Below are positions 35,942-45,023 of a DNA stretch of 64,000 nucleotides, one piece after another (the first letter of the stretch is position 1; every line of letters starts with the position of its first letter). The position numbers and the translations under genes were made by a program. The stretch covers positions 310,001-374,000 of the forward strand of contig JAJTUP010000025.1 of the NCBI GenBank assembly GCA_021399435.1, in the 5' to 3' direction. Below the pieces are notes generated by a model. That model saw nothing but the letters and a program-made list of their open reading frames with translations. It searched no databases and was not told where the DNA came from. This DNA is from Diaporthe sp. PMI_573. Lineage: Eukaryota; Ascomycota; Sordariomycetes; Diaporthales; Diaporthaceae.

Positions 35942-36900
35942 CTAAAGCGCCAGCATTGTGCTCCTGTCATCTGCACAACCTCTTTGAGGTGGAGTCTTTG
36001 GGATGTTGACGATCTCACCATCCATAATTACTTCAAGTCCTTCGAGCACCGTTGCTTTCTGGGCACTGGTGAATGGCAATTTAATCTCCGGCCCTCTTTG
36101 CTCCCGGAAAAGGTGCACGAGTTTGATGAAACCTCACGAAGCCTTCTTCTCCTCTCATCTGGCCGGGTGAAGTGCTCAATGCCGTCGATAATTACGAAAA
36201 CCATGGCTTCCAGGGGCAGATGGTCCAGTAGTCTTGCCAACGACTCAGATATTGACCTGAGATCATGAAATACTATGTCTTCCAGGCATTTCTGAAGGAC
36301 CTCGGGCTCGAAGCCCCTATGGCCATCGACAAGCTAGAGCAGGAGGCTCACGGCAAGTTCAGCAGGGCTTGCCGCGACGTCCGTATGGTAATCCTGGTTT
36401 TGCCCACAGAAGTATGCAAGTGGTATGGTCTATTTGTATTCTTTGAGTTCCTCTACTAAGCTGGAACGTATGCAAGTGGTATAATCTCGATGTTCTTGCG
36501 CTACTGAGAAACGTGCTGCATCAACGTGTTTCAAGTTATGATTTTGGCACTGAAGAATGCAGTGGAGGGGCCCAGATGGGACGTCGAGGTGCCGTAGACC
36601 AGGAGCAAAGATGGACTGTCGAGTGACAGCCACCCCTTGATACGAGGATTGTCCTGCAGAGCCAGGAGCCGATGCGGCTGGACTTGCTGGTGGAGGCTCA
36701 CCGTGCACTGTCGAGGCAAATATCACAAATCTTCAGGCACCAAGTCCGGGTCAAGCAAGAAAAGTTGCAGGACATCCTGTGCTGTAATTTTCGAAGATGT
36801 GCGTGTGAGCTGCCTCGGTCGAGATTTGTGGATATCGTGGTTTTGGTGGATTTCCGCACAAGGCTGAGCATCTCCTCGGAAACGATGAATCGAGGATGAT
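35942..36900 (-). pseudogene. Relic of a STAND/NACHT-like NTPase gene
   Basis: Reading the minus strand from about 36900 gives a nearly continuous protein. In order it has ITAQDVLQLFLLDPDLVPEDL, then LLALQDNPRIKGWLSLD and SLLLVYG, then IIPLAYFCGQNQDYHTD, LAVSLLL-stop-LVDGHRGF, LARLLDHLP, a Walker-B-like strand VFVIIDGIEHF, and after a frameshift FIKLVHLFRE through to a stop at 35942. Lesions: TGA at 36725-36723, TGA at 36533-36531, TAG at 36503-36501, TAG at 36336-36334, a 1-nt loss at about 36130, and a 56-bp insertion between PLAY and FCGQ. The module order resembles fungal NLR-type or nephrocystin-like NTPases. The N-terminus is not recovered. Confidence 0.75.
36412..36482 (+). mobile_element. 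41-bp insertion with 15-bp target site duplication (39-bp repeat, copy 2)
   Basis: Perfect 15-bp direct repeats (gtatgcaagtggtat) at 36412-36426 and 36468-36482 flank a 41-bp insert at 36427-36467. Its core (36430-36468) matches 10001-10039 at 38 of 39 positions. Removing the insert and one repeat (56 bp) restores the reading frame PLAYFCGQ of the surrounding STAND relic, an independent proof of insertion. Confidence 0.75.
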
Positions 36901-37550
36901 GGACCGGTGCAGGTCTGGGCTGACTTACGATGCCACTCTTCTTTGAGTACCGACTAGAAGCTATCAAATACCACTGGCACGACAAGCTCCATACATGCCG
37001 CCTACAGGACCAGCTTGTCATCGGAGCAAGGCCTGCAAATGGGCAGGGGTGGTAGGAAAGTCTTCTCTCCCCAGAGAAGGCTCCTTGTTCATAGAGAAAA
37101 TAGACGTTAGAGTGACAGTCAGTCTAGACCATTACAAAAGCGAAGTCAACCACACGCAGACAAAAGCAGGGAGACGGAGCAGCTATCACGGGAGCAACCG
37201 TCTGAAACTTGAGGATGACCAGAAGCGACCTGTAGGAAAAGTCCTTGCCAAGAGAACAAAAGCCATCAGTGGAGTTCACATGTATTGGTGTAATACATCA
37301 ATTTTTACGTAATAAGTTCTTTGTTAATCATGAAACCATTACCTATATCTGAAGTTCTTTCATCACGGCGTGTATCTATTGTAGCGTTCGATGGGTACTA
37401 TCCCTTTGTTTTCACGATTTCATTTATGGCACCTTTGACCTATTTATTATTTGTAGACGCGCAAACTTTCCAACATCGTATTCAAAAACCAGTCTTTAAT
37501 TCTCAACGAACTTCTTTATCAGCCATAACTTAACCATTTGCTAGAAAACC
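36901..37550. other. Region upstream of the STAND relic, becoming AT-rich
   Basis: The left half may hold unrecognised 5' parts of the relic. The right half (about 37280-37540) is AT-rich and non-coding. Confidence 0.35.
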
Positions 37551-37772
37551 ATGAAGTGTCCGAATCGTCTCTGCAACTACAACAACATGACCAGCAAGGT
37601 AAACTGCACAATGTGCGGAAGAGGCTTGCCGCAGTCGGTTGGTACAAGTAACGCCATTCAAAGGGCCTCATTCCATTGGGTGAATACGCCAACAGCCAAC
37701 CAAACACATAAAAATGGAGGCTCAATTCGTGGTTCCAACCATACGATCTCACGGTCTAGATCAATGAATTGA
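37551..37772 (+). CDS. RanBP2-type zinc-finger microprotein (candidate)
   Basis: A 73-aa open frame starts at ATG 37551 in a purine-rich context (aaaccATGa). Residues 3-21 read C-x4-C-x3-N-x6-C-x2-C (MKCPNRLCNYNN...NCTMCGRGLP), the spacing of a RanBP2 zinc finger including the structural Asn. The usual first Trp is replaced by Lys. The rest is basic and polar with an R/S end. RanBP2 fingers bind ubiquitin or single-stranded RNA. It could be a real small protein or an exon of a larger gene. It ends 39 bp before the convergent kinase gene. Confidence 0.45.
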   Translation: MKCPNRLCNYNNMTSKVNCTMCGRGLPQSVGTSNAIQRASFHWVNTPTANQTHKNGGSIRGSNHTISRSRSMN

Positions 37773-37810
37773 TTGGGGCGTGGTGCGGCTGAGACAGTTG
37801 ATTCAAACTT

Positions 37811-38710
37811 CTACTGCGTTCCAGACTCTTCCCCCTTTAATCCCGCTTCAATTCGTATTGCTGCTAGTGTCTCCTTCCCCTCTATACTCAGATCTGGATA
37901 CCTCCGCAGTTCATCGCAGGCCAGCCAAAACCTTGCTCCATCTCCGTGATATTCCATGTATTCTCGTAATAGAGTTTTCCACTCTGCATCATCCTCTCCT
38001 TCCGTGTTTAAAGTGTTGGCAAACTCCCACCATCTTGGCATGTAGCCACTGCGCTCCCAATCAATAATGCCTGCCAACTTTGCATCTTTTACTATAATGT
38101 TGACTTGCGAAAGGTCGCCATGTGTAAAGGTATATGGCGTAGCAGATGGCATGTTCTCACGTAGGACTTTCTGGACCCCATCAGGCAGCTGTTTTATGTT
38201 TCCAGCCATTTCGTCCCAGAGCTCATTGTCTGACTTAAGGGGGCCATGTGGGGTACAATGGTCGCCTCCAAACAGACGAAAATCATAAAGCGGTCTATGA
38301 TCGAGACCCTCAATTTCATTGCTCTGAAGGGTGCGAAGTTGGGCCAAGTAGCTGCATGTTTGCTTAGCAATATCGTGTTTCTCGGTCTCCGAAAGGTTAG
38401 GCCAAGCTTCCTTAAGAGTGATGCCATCGATTCGCTTTACAACCCGTAGACATGATGAGTTATCTGGCTCGTCCCATTCTAATACTGTTGATGAAACAGG
38501 AATAGTAGTATTGGCTTGCAGAAATCGGGTATTCTGAGGGTCGTAATCAGGGGGGTTACTCTCTCGGTCTTTGAGAATATACTGCGACCCTAAAGACCAG
38601 ACGCCACGGCTGCCGGCCCCGTAGAAGAGAGACACATGACTTTTGTAAGAGCAGCATCTCTGCTGCTCTGTCGTCCAGCTGCATGCAGTGCAAGGTTCTT
38701 CGCCTGCCAT
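37811..38710 (-). CDS. Aminoglycoside phosphotransferase-like (APH/ChoK) kinase
   Basis: A single exon of 299 aa from ATG 38710. The fold landmarks are a Gly-rich start (GAGSRGVW), a putative nucleotide Lys in YILKDRE (residue 47), the catalytic loop FTHGDLSQVN (His197-Asn204, the Brenner HxDxxxxN motif) and the metal ligand in GIIDWERSG (Asp217), followed by PRWWEFA. In fungi this large family is rarely linked to antibiotics; most substrates are unknown. An N-terminal CTAC...CC cysteine cluster (residues 7-20) is unusual for the family. Confidence 0.88.
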   Translation of the reverse strand: MAGEEPCTACSWTTEQQRCCSYKSHVSLFYGAGSRGVWSLGSQYILKDRESNPPDYDPQNTRFLQANTTIPVSSTVLEWDEPDNSSCLRVVKRIDGITLKEAWPNLSETEKHDIAKQTCSYLAQLRTLQSNEIEGLDHRPLYDFRLFGGDHCTPHGPLKSDNELWDEMAGNIKQLPDGVQKVLRENMPSATPYTFTHGDLSQVNIIVKDAKLAGIIDWERSGYMPRWWEFANTLNTEGEDDAEWKTLLREYMEYHGDGARFWLACDELRRYPDLSIEGKETLAAIRIEAGLKGEESGTQ

Positions 38711-39403
38711 CGAGCCTGTAAGGTTGGTAATGTTTGAGATGATAGTGTGTGCTGACAGCTCTGTTACCTAGGTAGTGCGGTGGAGAGGTATCGAGATGTG
38801 TTTAGTGCCTGTTGGTTGAGATGTTTTATGCTCTTGGGGTGGATAAAGGACTCTGCAATTTCCGGAAATGGCCAAAGGAACTCAACTAGTACTTCATATT
38901 TGCTAAGTCCCGCGGTTTTATTAGGGAAGCTGGCTTGTCACTGACTTTGAACCGGCCTGAAATATGTCAAAGATTTCGACAAGCACCATTATTCTTCTTT
39001 GTTTATTCGTGTACATTGGCATCTTCCATGCGGCTGGGCATAGAATTGGCAACAGTCTTACTTCTTGGCGACGGCTTTGTACAGTTGTGTAATTATTGTT
39101 ATCATCATGTGTAGTGTGAGTGTGTGTGTGAATGTGCCAAATGAGCCCCACTGCCATGACTGCGTGTGGCCGTGTGCCCACACCCTCCAGGACTCAACCC
39201 TTGCCCCTTTGATTCCTGACAGCTCCCTTCCTTAGATTAGAAGGTAGCGCCGACTTAACTTTAACTGATGTATTGAGGACAGTTGCCTTGTCTCTATATT
39301 CCCTCTCGTGACATGTAGTATGCATCTGAAATAATCTATCTGCTACACTAAAAAGCGAAATGGGTGTCACCAAAATCTCAAGTTGGCCTTTTGTTTAATA
39401 GTA
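38711..39403. other. Intergenic left of the TIR-bounded segment
   Basis: The promoter of the kinase gene, then non-coding DNA with a GT-rich stretch (about 39110-39136). No gene is seen. Confidence 0.4.
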
Positions 39404-39476
39404 GGTGGTTTCGTTTTTAATCCGTGTACGTACGCTTCTTAAGCAGTATGTAGGCGGCCCCTTCATACAGTGGTAA
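39404..39476 (+). repeat. Left terminal inverted repeat
   Basis: Starts ggtggtttcg. It contains the 16-, 22- and 9-bp blocks shared with the right arm, separated by diverged spacers of similar length. Confidence 0.7.
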
Positions 39477-39494
39477 ACGCTTAAACACCCCAGC

Positions 39495-39515
39495 TTTTTT
39501 TTTTAAAAAAAAAAA
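39495..39515. repeat. T10-A11 homopolymer palindrome
   Basis: Ten T followed directly by eleven A, then further A runs to about 39525. It is self-complementary and could extrude as a hairpin. It sits just inside the left inverted repeat. Confidence 0.7.
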
Positions 39516-39925
39516 CAAAAAAAAACAATGCCGATAACAGTGGGTTTAGAATACGATTGTGGCACGTGGCCCAGAAAACATAGACAGCCTTGTGACAGCC
39601 GCACAGACAAGGTTAGTGGGAACCGCTTCTGGCGGCGCCATAGACCGTCGACACAAGTAGCCCAAGACTAATCTGCCACAGCAAGTAGGGCAATCAGTCA
39701 TACGGCGAAGACCAAAATCGTCTCGACGTTTAATAGTAGTGGTGTGGGTCCGTGGCTTATGTGGCTTGGCAGAGCACGATTGTATTTGAAGGTATAAGTG
39801 GCAGGAGAACACGCCTGTCGGATGTGGAGCAGGGGCCTAACCAATACGCTCCACCCCCGTCAAGATGGAGGGCAGTTGGGGCCTGGGCTGGGAGCTTGAC
39901 AGATGTTACAATAATTGTTCACATT

Positions 39926-42190
39926 ATGGGATGGGACGGGGAGAATATCGGCCCGAGGCAGACGACGCATACAATATCGTATTTTGCTGGAACAAGAAGA
40001 GTCACGGATCTGCCATTGTATCCCATCCAATTCCACGAAGACCTTAGCGGGCTGCGAAGCCGCCTCCGAGTCCGTGGAAGAAAGTTAGTCGAGTGTACAG
40101 GCCAAAAAAGGTATATGGGATTATCTGTGCCGATGTTTCACCCGTTAGCACGGTTCGTGAAGGACAGGATGGCCAAAAAGACCAAGTTGCAGGACGACAG
40201 TGACACCGTCACCTCCTCGTCATCGGACGACGGAGAACGAATCAAGGCGTTCAAGACGACGCGCATGGTCAGGAGCGACGTCTACATTGATTACAAGACG
40301 TTCTATTCCAACTTCTTCGCAACGGAACCCAGCATAAGCCGCCTGAACGCATTCTTGGGCGATGATTCGGAGACGCTGGAGACCCTCGGGAACGCTGGTA
40401 ATACGTGGAACTATGGTGATCACGAGGTCGATAAGCACATTTCGGACGACTTCGTGTCCAAGCATCGCTACCTGACAAAGTATGGAAAGCTGGAGGACAA
40501 TCTCGATGACGACCAGGACCGCCTAGAACCACTGCCGTCTCAGGCCCCTGCGTTCGTATTCAGCTCGCAAAAATGAGGTAATTAATGTGCTTCGATATTC
40601 ACAGAGAGTAATGTAGAACTACTAACATGCACGTTAGAATGGCTTACGTTGGATATCATCGAGGACCTGGACAAGTCACAAGAAGCGAGGCATAGTGGCT
40701 GGAATGAGCTCGTGATATCAGACAAGTTCAGCACTCTCCTCCTCTCCTTGGTCAGCAACCACATCTCAGGTATCGTCCCGGCGATGGGAGGCAACCAGCA
40801 AACAAGGCCCGAAGTTTCAGATAGATCATGTGCTGGGAAAGGGCAAGGGTCTTGTTATCCTTTTACACGGTTGGTTCTCGATCTCTATATTGAACTAATT
40901 CCCCCCCATATGCACCTCCTCACGGTTTAGGGCATCCAGTTTCATTCTGTGAGTGGAGTAAAACAGAAAGCCGTTTAACAACGAAGATTGTTGCTGTTCA
41001 TCTCTTACAATTGACTGACTGAATATGCTCGCAGGCCCGCCGGGATCAGGCAAGACCAGCACGGCTGAAACCATAGCAGCATATACCGGTAAACCGCTAT
41101 ATGCAATCACTTGTGGTGACATTGGCACAGGGCCAAAGGAGCTTGAGCGGAACCTTACAAAGCATACTCGTCTTGCAGAGAAATGGAATTGTGTCTTACT
41201 TCTGGATGAAGCAGACGTGTTCTTGATATCCAGGACATATGACAATATGCATAGGAATGCTATGGTATCAGGTAAGTAGATAAAACATCTCAGGAATTAT
41301 CCACCGCTGGGATACGACTAATGCTCAAGGTTTAGTTTTTCTTCGTCAACTGGAGTACTACTCTGGGATATTATTCCTGACGACTAATATTGTCGGAGTA
41401 ATCGATTAAGCTTTCAAATCCCGCATCCATATCGCACTGGAGTACCCAGCATTAGATGAAGAGTCGACACTCGAGATCTGGACCAATCTGTTACAGCGTA
41501 TCAAGCGAGACAACAAGATGGCAGAGGTGAAAATCCTATTTGACGAGGAAGCCCTGCTGCAGTACGCAAAGATTCACTTCAGGAAACATCACTACAACGG
41601 GACAACCTGGAACGAAAGACAGATCAGGAATGCATTCCAGACCGCAATCGGGATCGGCCAGTACGAGAGGCTCAGGAAGATCGACAGGGCAGCGGCACGT
41701 GGTGAGCCCCCGGACAAGAGCACGCGGTCCATCAGGCTGGCAGAGCAGGACTTACTTCAGGACGGTCGCGGAGACTGCCAACGACATTGATAAATACATC
41801 ACCCAGACGCGCGGCGACGACCGAGAGAGGGCGGCGATGCAACATTTTAGACATAACGACCTCAGCCACGAGTCCCCTTCACGGAAGAGCTATCGCCCGC
41901 ACGGCAGCTTGTATCGAACAGAGTTTGATGCCGGTTCGAGTAGGGCGGGCCGTTATAGGCCGGAGATGAGGGGCGATCGACGTTATCACGGGGCGTCAAG
42001 CTCACCGGCTCCCAAGCGCACAGCCAAGGGGACAGAAGTGCCTAGAAGACCCACACGAACGAGTGCTCCTGTGTCTGATGGTGAGGACCGCATTGAACAG
42101 GACAGAGGGTATCGTAGCGGCAGTGTTGAGGCGAGCGACGAGATTATCGAGGAAGACCTTGAGGACGAAGAGGGAGACGAGGATGGCTGA
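39926..42190 (+). pseudogene. AAA+ ATPase gene (fungal Bcs1/spastin-like group), inactivated
   Basis: Reconstructed exons end or start at 40577/40638, 40769/40825, 40869/41035 and 41271/41336. The last exon runs to 42190. Recognisable parts: ISYFAGTRRVTDLPLYPI, EWLTLDIIEDLD, DHVLGKGKGLVILLHG joined to PPGSGKTSTAETIAA (Walker A), LLLDEADVFL (Walker B), RNAMVS joined to VFLRQLEYYSG, FLTTN (sensor 1) and AFKSRIHIALEY. Lesions: TGA at 40574, TAA at 41407 in place of the residue before AFKSRIH, and one extra T near 41752 that shifts the frame before FRTVAETANDIDKY. The usual N-terminal third is missing or unrecognised, so 39926 is only the first in-frame ATG. Confidence 0.8.
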
Positions 42191-42648
42191 ATATAATTGA
42201 GTAGTACTGTGCACATGAACGCCCACTTTGCAGACTGATACAATGACCCTGAGGGTAAGGGTAAGGGCTTGGGGGAGGGTGCCTCGCAAGACCCTAACCC
42301 GAGCTCTCAGAAGTCTGCTTTTTCAGGAACCCAAACATTTGAACCAGACCTCAAGCCATCGAAGCTAGTGGATGAGACGCTCACCGTCAAGCATGAGCGA
42401 CACCACAGTTAGCATGCTGACGACCAACAATACAACTTACTGAAGAAATGAGAATCCCTCGGATCGACATCACCGAACAAGAGTGGCACAAGGCTGCTTT
42501 CGACCTCAGAAGATAGTGTGGCGTTCGCCGTGAAGATCTCACTCGTCTCACTCTTCAGATCTCAATCACGGCTCATGATAACCAGTGCTGCTTGGGCCCA
42601 ACGAAGCACGCCCTCAGCTTTCATCTAAACAACTAGAACACACCCAAG

Positions 42649-43740
42649 ATGCCAGTCAAGCCACCTCCGAGATGGACGGCCCGGTCACTGACGGCGATGT
42701 TCATGCCGCACCTGTTCCGACCCTCGAGGAACTACGCCGAGGCGATCGGCCCCAAGAAGGAAAAGGTCCCGCTGGACGCGGACCTGAACCACCTCTATAT
42801 CAAAAGGAAGGAGGAGAAGATGCTGAAAGCGATGTGCCACGACTTCAAACTAGACCTCGAGAAGCCCAAGGGCACGCCGAAGGGTTCCATTTGGAGCGTC
42901 GCCACCGGCGAGTGGGTGCCAAGACAGGAGTTGAAGCTCGATACCATCTTCCCATTTGCTCTCGGACCCATGATAGCACAAGAGGTCTCCAGCCGGATCT
43001 TCTTTCGGGGTGTTCACAATGGAATGCTGCTACCCCCTGCGGTCTGGGGAGCATTCAACAACGTAAGCGTCACGTCCAAAGCCAAGGCATCAGAGTCCTC
43101 GTTGTGCAAAGGCTGCAGATATCCAAGCTGGTCTTGCACAGAGTCCTGTCGCCAGCCTGGCCGCCAGCCTGGCCGCCCTCCACAGACTCCGGAATCTTCA
43201 CTCTAGTGTTGGATCAAGGATTACTAATAGGATTTCTTGCAGTGGACACTTGCCATCGCCCCCGAGAAGTCATGTCGCTACGAACAGACACCTAAGTCTT
43301 ATTTGTTCAGAATTCTAGAACCAGGGGCAAAAGACCGCCTGCCAGTGCATCCGGGATCGAGCCTTGCAGTAAGAGATCTCGACCGGAAACCGCTTCATTT
43401 CAGGAGCAATGCAACACTGAACCCTCACTCCTGCTACTTCCACAGCTGTTGCGCCGTGTGGAAGTTGACGTACCTGGAGCAGCCAGACAGAAGCGCAGAG
43501 GAATTTTGGGAGCGTTTCCAGTACAAGATGGACGGCTTGTGGGGTACCCTGAAGGACCGACAACAGATTCTTGATATTTTCAAGCCCCCAGAACTTTTGA
43601 CGTCAGAGGAAGTTGATGGAGAAAGGACGAAAGTGGAAGACGTGTCCCTGTCTGCCGATGATACGCCAGCCTTGGAGCACGTTCAAGAGGAACAGTCTGG
43701 TCAGGCGAAATCACCCACTAGCCAAGATTCCACCTTTTAA
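42649..43740 (+). CDS. HNH-endonuclease-like fungal protein
   Basis: Exons 42649-43062 and 43243-43740 (180-nt intron with a ttactaatag branch region) give 303 aa with no lesions. The order KLDTIFPFALG (about residue 100), FRGVHNGMLLPPAVWGAFNN joined to WTLAIAP, the DLDRKPLHFRSNATLNPHSCYFHSC block and EFWERFQYKM-like C-terminus is that of a fungal-specific HNH-like family usually found in many paralogues. In family members I recall, the first block reads AHIFPF; here the His position is Thr, so nuclease activity is questionable. It lies 459 bp after the AAA relic on the same strand, inside the inverted repeats. Confidence 0.7.
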
Positions 43741-43889
43741 TAAGCTCGGGCACTGTGGTAGCGGTGTGGTTAAGCTGTCCTCTGTCAGGTTGGATGGTTG
43801 GCACTAGGCATACCAAAAGTCGAATTCCCGACTAAAGGTATACTAGATTTGACCACGGACCAACACTAAAATCACAGACAAGATTTTCC

Positions 43890-43959
43890 TTTCCACTGTA
43901 TCATGGTTAGCTACATACTGCTTAAGAAGCGTGTGTATAGACTTAAAAACGAAACCACT
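43890..43959 (-). repeat. Right terminal inverted repeat
   Basis: The reverse complement starts agtggtttcg and matches the left arm in three ordered blocks (16, 22 and 9 bp). Confidence 0.7.
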
Positions 43960-44283
43960 TAGCTTCACACAAGTGGTAATTTGAGGGCACCAAAGCAGGC
44001 CGCATGGGACGGAATGAAGTATAGGGCACCATCAAGCCTTCGGCGCCACGCTTGTGAGAACCACCTCGCAACGGTTCATTTCCGGAGGTGCCGTTCTGCG
44101 CGATCACGATTTGTCCCAACAAGACCAAGAAACTATTAAATGAACGTCTCCCCAACTTCCAAGTGTCCCGATCTTTATTTAAGCGGGAATATTACTCGTC
44201 TCACACACGGTCAGGCCGCAATATATCGTCCTCGCACTTCATCCCCCACAATACGTCAAACAACCACAAGAACGACAGCAACG

Positions 44284-44988
44284 ATGAACCCATTGCCGGG
44301 AGTGCCACTCCCGGAAATGCCGCCCCCAGCGCAAACTGACACGCAGCCACAGGCACCGCAACAGAACCCACCACAACCGGCCACCCACCCCGTCCACTTG
44401 CGCGCATGCCCAGTCGCCGCCGCAGCCATAAATATCTGCAAACACGAAGTGACAACATGGGACTGCTCCATCTGCCTGACCGACGCGCACGCCAACGCCA
44501 GGAAACAGGGCTGGCTGCACCCCCTGTGCATCTGCGAGCCGCACAACCCGACACCCAGGCTGGACACGCCGGCGGGGAGACACAGGCTCGCGGGCGTGGT
44601 GGAGGAGTCAGACGCGACGGGCCTGGAGTCGCTCGCCTGGGCACGGTTCAATGTCACCCGCCTGGTGTCCAATATGCACGAGGCCCTCGAGCGCGTGCTA
44701 CAGGCGCGGGTGGCAGGGGCGGATTTCATCTCCGCCGACGACGTGTTCATTATCAACCAGACGGGGCCGCTCGTGGGCCGCATGATGCCGCGGATGGATG
44801 ATAACCGTGGCGGCTTCTCCCTGGACAATGGTCGGATCACTTACGCCCCGTGCCATATTGAACCGTCGCAGCGGGATCATTCCGCGGTCAACCGTCCTCA
44901 GAAATCCAGGGCAGCGCGGCGGTGGCTGGAGGACTTTTCAGTCAACGCCCTGAGGGACCTCGAGTCGATGGCGCGGGACCAGGAGGAG

Positions 44989-45023
<35 letters not shown>

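Larger units (their letters stand above)
39404..43959. mobile_element. 4.56-kb segment bounded by terminal inverted repeats
   Basis: The left arm (39404-39476) and the reverse complement of the right arm (43890-43959) align over about 70 bp. Exact blocks are gtggtttcgtttttaa (16 bp), a 22-bp block starting acgcttcttaagcag, and atacagtgg (9 bp), in the same order and spacing. A TA dinucleotide sits directly outside each arm (39402-39403 and 43960-43961), compatible with a TA target duplication. Inside are an AAA ATPase pseudogene and an HNH-like gene, both on the plus strand. No transposase was found, so it is either a non-autonomous or cargo unit, or two small inverted repeats that happen to flank these genes. 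Confidence 0.55.

Noticed and set aside
41705..41760. Possible intron (gtgagc to ttcag) explaining the AAA frameshift
   Set aside because: The phase does not fit the downstream FRTVAETANDIDKY frame, and it would remove sequence expected to be coding.
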